From Arachnopeziza araneosa (taxonomy: Eukaryota; Ascomycota; Leotiomycetes; Helotiales; Arachnopezizaceae), in contig QYAI01000005.1 of assembly GCA_003988855.1 (NCBI GenBank), forward strand, positions 620,001-684,000: a stretch of 64,000 nt of DNA. The letters are read 5' to 3'. The notes below the pieces were generated by a model, which ran no database searches, had not been told where the DNA came from, and saw only the letters and a program-made list of their open reading frames with translations. Both the position numbers and the translations under genes were made by a program. This document shows positions 57,834-64,000 of this stretch, piece after piece (the first letter of the stretch is position 1; every line of letters begins with the position of its first letter).

Positions 57834-60060
57834 TCAGAAGAGCTGGATGGTAACGTTGTGAGCATCGTAGTCTTTCGTGGCCTCACGAGTCTCAGCATCG
57901 TCGATAATCTCACTCTCTTGGATATTGAGCTTTTCAATTTGCTTCTTAGCCTGCTCAATAGTGTTGGCGTAATCAGCACTGTGAATCTCCCGCCACTCCC
58001 TATGGCACTTCTTTGGCTTGTTCAGACAGATATTGTCGAGGGCTTCAGGAAGAACGGCAGGCTCTGGGATGACCTGGCCAGGGTATGGGACATGAGCCAT
58101 GGTTGCCTTGGTCTCAGCGTTGCGTGGACCCAACAAACCACTTGCAAATGTCTGCTTGCCCTCATCGGTCTTCAACCAAGCCTCAAACTGATAATCATTC
58201 ATAGACAGACGGTTGTCATAGCCACAAACGTCCCTAGCGACATCGGGGTGCTTGCCAGCGATCTTTGCACGAACGTGTGCCATGGCGAGAAGCTGTTGCT
58301 GGCCCTTGGCTATCTGAATGACACCTTCGAGTTTCTCCTTCTGAACCTTGATATTAGCGAGTTCTTCGGATTCCTCGATAGTGATATAGTCAAGTCCAAT
58401 AGGATAGTCTTGGATATATTAGCAAACTTACTGAACCAGGAGAGACGACCAGGGACTTACCAGGATCCATTCCCTCAGGACGGGGCAGACGAGGCTTTTG
58501 ACCAAGCTTATGCCATTCTGAAGCAGTCTTGTAGTTATTTGCTAACAAGCCGATCTCCTGCTGAGTCAAGGCACCTCCCATAGACGGTTTATCACTATCG
58601 GGGGCCCTACTCTTGACAAACTCCCAAAAGGCAACCTTGCACTCATCGCTGCAATACTTACTTGGGGGATCCATGCCGGGACGTGCAGCTTTGCGGCAAG
58701 GGTTATCCAACTTGAGGAAATTGCCAACATTGTTGTATCGACACATGGGCTTCCAGGTAGTAAAACGAGTCTCCGTCGAGCATTTAGGGCAGATAAAGCG
58801 GTCAAGAAGCTCACGAGCATCGGTCTCGTTGACGTTAACGCAAGTACAATGATACCAATCTTTGCAGTCACCTTCACAAGCAACCATCATGCGGTGATCG
58901 TCAGGGCCACGACAAATACAGTATTCACCACCGTCGTTGCTACCAGAATCGGAAGGGCTGGCAGCGGAAGGACCTGGAGTCTCGCTGGCGCGCTTGCTGA
59001 TGGCAGCAGCGGACGTCTTATCTGTTCAAGATATTTGAATTCATTCTGTAACATTTGGGGATTGGAGCAGACTTACCTTCAACGGTCTTCCTCTTTTGAC
59101 CTGGCTTGGGGCCTGGTTTGTTTCTTACGATAGTTGCTGTGCCCTTCTTCTTGATGGGGGCCTTTTCGACCTTGGTTTCCTTGGACTGGGGACCAGGACT
59201 ATCAGTCTTAGGTGCAGTAGGAGCTGGAGTACCTTGATTGGAGGACGGGGCGGCGGAATTTGCCTTGCGGTTGCGACCGTCGCTCTTGATCTTCTCGGAG
59301 ATACTCATAGAGACCAGGTCACCAGCTGGCGTGGCGTCGCGAGAGGGAAAGACGGGTTCATTCTTGACTGGATTAGCCTTGGGAGTAGGAGCTTTCTTTG
59401 GCACCATGCTGGGCTTTGGAGGTGATGTTGTTTGGCCAGTCAACGCGTCCAATGTTTTTTGATACATGGTCTTTTTATTTGCTGCCATAATCTCAATCGC
59501 TAAGGTGCGAGTTTCTCCGGACCGGCGGAACTTCTCTGAGTTCTTCGCACTTTTTCCATTTTTGTTATACATGCGGCTGTCAGCAGCAGTGTAAACTTTG
59601 TTCCAGATAACATCATCTTCACCGTCCGGAGTGGGAGCAGCCTCTTTGTACTTGTACTTGAATCCGGGCCCATTGCACGATTGAACTCGGTAGTAATCAT
59701 CGACAGCTTGCTGGGCCCGCACTTCGGGTGAAGTTTGGTGAGTTGAGTAGGGAAAGACTTGACCAAAAGTGAATAGACCGCTTGGAGGAGCCAGGGGTTG
59801 AGTCAAGGTCGGTTGGGGATTTTGAACGCCGGAATTGAGAGGCGTTGGCTGGTTGATCAAGTATGGTTAGCAGATATATCATAGCTGAAGCAATAGATTC
59901 AAAAAGTAGGGTTGAAGGGAGTAGATAGAGGCTGCGGAGGGGTGGTGTAATCAAGTTTGAGCGCCTGCCGACAGGAATTGGAACTGTGAAAGGTATATAC
60001 CTGAGTTGCAAAAGAGTCTTCAACGGTATCCGCCAAGGTTTGGGGTTGCTGCTCATCCAT
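57834..60060 (-). CDS. SPP1: Set1/COMPASS PHD-finger subunit Spp1
   Basis: Four exons, 60060-60001, 59848-59077, 59021-58461 and 58408-57834, 655 aa, all in frame. The N-terminal half includes FKYKYKEAAPTPDGEDDVIW and long Lys/Pro/Ser-rich linkers (KPGPKPGQKRK). The PHD finger begins EYCICRGPDDHRMMVACEGD (first Cys about residue 312) and continues CKDWYHCTCVNV and FICPKC, a C4HC3 pattern. A second cysteine cluster (PMCRYNNV, NPCRKAARPG, KYCSDECKVAFWEFV) and the helical C-terminus (EESEELANIKVQKEKLEGV, DVCGYDNRLSMNDYQFEAWL) match the Spp1/CXXC1/Cps40 family. The PHD finger reads H3K4 methylation for the Set1 methyltransferase. The intron before PTPLNSG has a TGCTAAC branch point. The start at 60060 is the first ATG in frame. 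Confidence 0.9.
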
Positions 60061-61277
60061 TGTCGAAGATGGTGAATGGGCTTGTTGCGACACCTTTCGA
60101 GGATGAGGTTGTAGAAGGTCGCGTTTGACGCGAGGCCGCCAGTCTAGCGTAATATGGAATGGCGCAACGCCTCGTTCAGCCTTGTCAGCAGCCTCATAGA
60201 TTATCGAGGGTTTTATTCAGGTTTAATACCATCTAATATTCAACATCACCAACTTCATTTTCAATCTGTAGGGCTTAGCGTAATTATATGTCCTAGCACT
60301 ATAAACATAGAGCTAAACATTAAATGCGCCCCATTGTAGTCTTCCCAATCCTGTTATTATTTACTCCCAGCAAAGCCAACGACTCGGCCAAACCCGCCGT
60401 CAAGGACTTTGAATATAGCCAACAATCTTATCGGATATTATAAGTTTCGTTTCAAGACCGGTTCTTAGCGGCGTTTACAGACGCCGCCTTTGCGACATTT
60501 GATGAGAATGTCCGGCGGCTTGTGGTGGCCGCTGGAAAAGAACTAGAAGGCTGAACTTCAAAGATTGGATATTGAGCAAAACCAATTCACAATCTCTTAC
60601 AATACACAAATATTACAGATATTCAAAATCAGTAGATGAGGTCATTGAATGTCTGACAGCTTGTGGTAGCACTCACAGGACAGTTGGTGAGTTCGTCATT
60701 TAGGAATGAATGTTAAGTAGAATTCATTGTGAAGTGTAAGGACTGCGAATGTTCGAATGTCACTAGGTGAGGTGATTGGATGTCAGCAAGTTGTGAAAGC
60801 AGCTGAGTTGGAACTAGGAAGTTGAGTATTCAAAAATGAAAAGTGAGCACAATTAAGTCTCCGTGCAGCACAATGCGTAAGGAGTACCAATCAAGAATTG
60901 GTAGCCTGAAAACGTGAACATCCAGCAAATTAGATGAGAGACAAATGCAGAGTTTCCTTCTCAGACGTTAACATTATGTACTAAGAAAAGCATTTGCTGT
61001 CAAGCTGCTTTATGCAGCTGCCAATACGAAAAGCAGAGAACCTCCCGACTACCATTAACGCTTTTGGGTATTGACGCTGCACAAAGAAGAGCCCATAAAC
61101 ACATTAACAACGCCAAAACAAATGAGCCGCGAGGCTATTCCATCTTCCAGCCGTGTGGCCTAGTTCTCTCTCAATCGCAAAGGGGCATGGTATATCCAAG
61201 GTCTCCTCTGTCTCGCTATTTCGGCCGTGTGACCATATCCTATATTCATCCATATTTCGTTGCACATATGATTTCGC
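60061..61277. other. Intergenic, SPP1 promoter
   Basis: About 1.2 kb, rather AT-rich from 60200 to 61050. Two roughly similar segments near 60630-60740 and 60755-60840 (each with GATGAGGT or GGTGAGGT, GAATGTC or GGATGTC and CAGCTTG or CAGCAAG) suggest a diverged local duplication. No gene was recognised. Confidence 0.5.
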
Positions 61278-61802
61278 CTAATGGTGCCTATGTCGTCTCC
61301 CAGAGCTCCCAGCGCTCTCCGCATGATGACGATGCCTGTGTCGATTGCCAGAGCCACTATTCTCCACCGCTTGCTCCATCTCTTCAACCCTTTGACGGAA
61401 ACTCCTTACAATATCCCTGATGTGTTTTATCCGGTCAAAATCAACCTCCAGCTCATCAATCTGCCTCAATATATCATGGAATCTGGCAATCTCAGCATCA
61501 GCTATCTCAATCGCATTCCCAGCTCGGTCGTATTGTTGCTGCGCGACCATCTGTGACTGCTCGGTGAGCCAATCGAGTCGAGCTTGGATCTGTTGCATCA
61601 GACGGTCAAAGTGTCTCCCAAGAGCTGCAAGGGAGGAGCCATCGAGGAGGAGGAGACCTTGGGAGGAAGCTCGAGATGCGGCGCGCGAGGACGAGCCACC
61701 AGCAGTGGAAGCAGCGGCCTGCTGATGATGGCGTAGCAAGGCAATCTCATCGTTTGTCAAGCCGAGCTGGGTATCGGGGACTGAATTGGCTGGGGATGCC
61801 AT
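61278..61802 (-). CDS. Small coiled-coil protein, possibly a BLOC-1-type subunit
   Basis: A single exon, 174 aa. The start MASPANSVPDTQLGLTNDEI leads to a short Ala/Ser-rich linker (ASRASSQGLLLLDGSS). Then come helical heptads from about residue 55 to 140: LAALGRHFDRLMQQIQARLD, LTEQSQMVAQQQYDRAG, AEIARFHDILRQIDELEVDF and IRDIVRSFRQRVEEMEQAV. The tail is His/Arg-rich (NRHRHRHHAE, GRRHRHH). The size and the paired coiled coils recall fungal BLOC-1 subunits such as Cnl1, which act in endosomal sorting. That is from general resemblance and not from a motif I can prove. It could be any small coiled-coil protein. Confidence 0.7.
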   Translation of the reverse strand: MASPANSVPDTQLGLTNDEIALLRHHQQAAASTAGGSSSRAASRASSQGLLLLDGSSLAALGRHFDRLMQQIQARLDWLTEQSQMVAQQQYDRAGNAIEIADAEIARFHDILRQIDELEVDFDRIKHIRDIVRSFRQRVEEMEQAVENSGSGNRHRHRHHAESAGSSGRRHRHH

Positions 61803-63009
61803 GGCAGATAACGGGTATAGATTCGTGGAAGTCGATTGGAGAATGAAGGTGCCGACACCCTCACAGAGAGCTGCGAGGATGCTATAAGCTTCATGGTAAT
61901 TGAGATGCGACCCAGATCATTGCAAGTGCGCCCCTTGGTTGTTTGTCCGTGAGGATGGGAGAGTTTTGATAGCAGTCAGGACCAAGCCGAAGGGGATGGC
62001 CGAAAGGTTGTAACACGGCGCGGGAATTTCCCTTTGCTTTTATCAATGAAATGGATCAGCTGAGCCGGGTGCGCCTTGGTAATGGAACTGCTTTTTCGGA
62101 AGAGGATCGGAAAAGATTGGGGGACAGCGTGGGAAGAGATCCAGTCGTCCTGGAAAGGAAGGCGAGCCTTTTCTCTTCTATCTTCACCACCGGTCCTCAG
62201 CCTGGAGTGAGAAAAAAGTTTGGCTGACAGAGGAGGAGGTCGATCATAGGGCAATTAAACGCTCATTCGCGGTTCCCTCAAATTTCCTGGGCCGAACGTC
62301 CAGAGAATCCGGGGTGTGCATGCGGAAGCGCTAACTGAAACCGTGCAAGGCAAATCTGCACAAATCTGTGCTGGTGGACTTATGCTTAGTTATCCCTTGG
62401 TTGCATAAAGGATCACCACGACGTGTTTCTTGAGCCTCACCGTCCTTCACTCGAGAGCGCTGCCTCGAGAGACATGGCCTGCGCGAGTGCTGCAGTGCAA
62501 CGGAAGGACTGCCTCCGTGAGGCTAAAAGCGATGATGGCCGGAATAATAATGATGCATTTTCCGTGTGTCGATTGCGCTGTTCATCCATGTCGTCTGTCG
62601 TTCATCTACTCCTCGTCTCAACCCTGGGACATGTTTTCCTATGGCACCGCGTTTCGTGGGAGGGAGGACACTGCTGAGAAGGTGTCGACCAGGCATTGAC
62701 TTGAAAGCTGAATTTGCTTGTGCTTTTTTGAAGCCGTGTCGAGTTTCCCTCACACGCGGTTGAGCGGGAAGATGTTGACATTGGAAAAGTTTGGCAGGTG
62801 TCATGTCCAGAGCAGATACAATATACCCATGATTCATGAAATATGCCTGTCCATACCCCGCAGAAGATCCATGAAGATTTCCGAAGATCGTTGACTGACA
62901 GCACTCAACTTGAATCAATATAAGATGCGTCGAAAGTCCCCTGAGCCGTATGCAAATAGGGCTCAACAGCTTCATTCCCTTTGAATCTGTGACCTCTATA
63001 GCTAGCAAG
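61803..63009. other. Intergenic, upstream of the SGNH esterase
   Basis: About 1.2 kb with promoter space for two divergent genes. The frames seen on both strands (for example 62523-63095 minus) overlap the esterase start and have no family features. Confidence 0.55.
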
Positions 63010-64000
63010 ATGCAGCTCTTCTTTGTTCTTGGAGCGGTTTTAACGCTTATCAGTTTGGTTCCAGCAACCATTTTGCAGAATGGCCAAGTACGCATTACCG
63101 ACTATCCCAAGACGGAGATTGATATCTCAACATCTCAATTTAAGTCTTACCCGGCAGATGCACATGAGTTATCCTACAAAGGGAGATGGGATAGCAAGCA
63201 TATCTCCTAATAGAGACAGGTAGTTTCAGAACACGTTCGGCTAGGACTGACGTTCTTTAGTACTCCTGGTCTGAAATTTGGATTTACAGGGTCCGAAGTT
63301 GCAATAACGTTTGGAAACGAGACCTCTGATGGGGTTCTGATTGCCTATCGAATCGATGGACTCGGTTGGTTATTCACCAATATTAACACTACGCACCTTC
63401 TCATCAGCAACAGTACAGCCGGGATTAACATCACAGACCCTATCAGCCCATCAACTTTCGAGCTGTGAGTTACCAATTGGGCCTATGGAGTTCAAATGGA
63501 CTCTATCCTCGTTGGAAAAGGCGAGAAATTGGTCAAGATTGCAGACTTCGGCAGGACGATTGAGTTCATAGGAGACTCTCTAACTTCTGGCATGTATGGT
63601 ACATGCGAGGGACTCTCTGGATTCGGCTATGGAGCTGGTGCTGGACTTGGCAACACTGAATACTCGATTACTGCTTATCCTGGCATCTGTTTGGTTGATC
63701 AAAACTGCTGGGGCAACCTGAGAGGGCAGTTCTACCAATGGTTCAAGACATCAGACACGAGCTCCAGAGCCTCCGCCGTCTATGGAGACACTCCCGATAA
63801 CTGGGACTTCTCCAAACAGCCGGCAGCCGATCTCGTGGTCATCGATATAGGCACCAATGATAACAATACCCACAATAATGTATCTACCGATACCTACGTA
63901 GCTCAATATACCATGTTGATTGAAGGTGTCCACACTGTTTGGCCTAAGGTGCAGATCATCCTCATCGTAAGATCCCAGCCCATTCTCTCCTCATCAACTG
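63010..64000 (+). pseudogene. Secreted SGNH/GDSL esterase (CE2-like), in-frame stops, cut by window end
   Basis: A signal peptide (MQLFFVLGAVLTLISLVPAT) leads to an N-terminal beta domain ending YKGRWDSKHIS. After a probable intron ending TTTAG at 63259-63263, the frame resumes PGLKFGFTGSEVAITFGNE. The SGNH part has EFIGDSLTSGMYG (catalytic Ser), then GNTEYSITAYPGICL, NCWGNLRGQFYQWF and VVIDIGTNDNNTHNN (block III). A GTAAGA donor follows ILI near 63968, and the rest is outside the window. Defects: after KHIS come TAA and TAG (63208-63213) where relatives have two Trp codons, and TGA (63466-63468) stands where FEL-VTNWAYGV would need a codon such as CGA. No splice choice I tried removes them while keeping the conserved residues. 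Family members are secreted carbohydrate esterases with a jelly-roll plus SGNH fold. Confidence 0.65.

Noticed and set aside
62523..63095. 190-codon minus-strand frame
   Set aside because: Overlaps the signal-peptide exon of the esterase on the opposite strand, which has real family features.

Overview
The window looks like the nuclear genome of a filamentous ascomycete (Pezizomycotina). Introns are short (about 45-125 nt) with GT-AG ends and CTAAC-type branch points. The recognisable proteins are typical of that group: PBS2, PAL1, SPP1, an Ecm3-like carrier, a TRP/FLC-like channel and a GPI-anchored thaumatin. The sequence feels closest to Leotiomycetes/Helotiales, but that is an impression and not a test. 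Exons below were joined by hand from splice signals, frame and family conservation.

Left arm (1-14.3 kb), all minus strand: RCC1-type Ran exchange factor, cohesin kleisin RAD21, a TRP/FLC-like membrane protein, and a choline/ethanolamine kinase after a 2.9 kb gene-free gap.

Centre (14.3-29.4 kb) is a gene-poor block. It holds only a serine-stalked, cysteine-repeat secreted protein (Stig1-like; an in-frame TAG is followed by more repeat-like codons) and a small four-helix membrane protein. The rest carries about 30 copies of a short motif, TTTTGTTGCRNNTCGCA, all on the plus strand, in two clusters (16.7-19.4 kb and 24.4-29.3 kb). In the last 2 kb the copies recur every ~150-260 bp, mostly 170-215 bp. 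No known gene, transposon or RNA family explains this. It is the main unusual feature of the window.

Right arm (29.4-64 kb) is ordinary and gene-dense: a divergent RecA/Rad51-like protein without a normal Walker A lysine, an auxin-efflux-carrier/Ecm3-type transporter, the HOG-pathway MAPKK PBS2, PAL1, Mediator MED31, Pol III subunit RPC11, an ankyrin protein, a GPI-anchored thaumatin-like protein, an HSPA12-like Hsp70, glucokinase, the Set1/COMPASS PHD protein SPP1, and a small coiled-coil protein that may be a BLOC-1-type subunit. The window ends inside a secreted SGNH esterase gene that carries in-frame stops and looks like a pseudogene.

The genes form no single pathway. They are mostly independent housekeeping genes: chromatin and cell cycle (RCC1, RAD21, SPP1, MED31, RPC11), metabolism (choline kinase, glucokinase), stress signalling (PBS2), and cell surface or morphology (FLC-like, PAL1, thaumatin). 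No tRNA, rRNA, intact transposon or CRISPR array was recognised.
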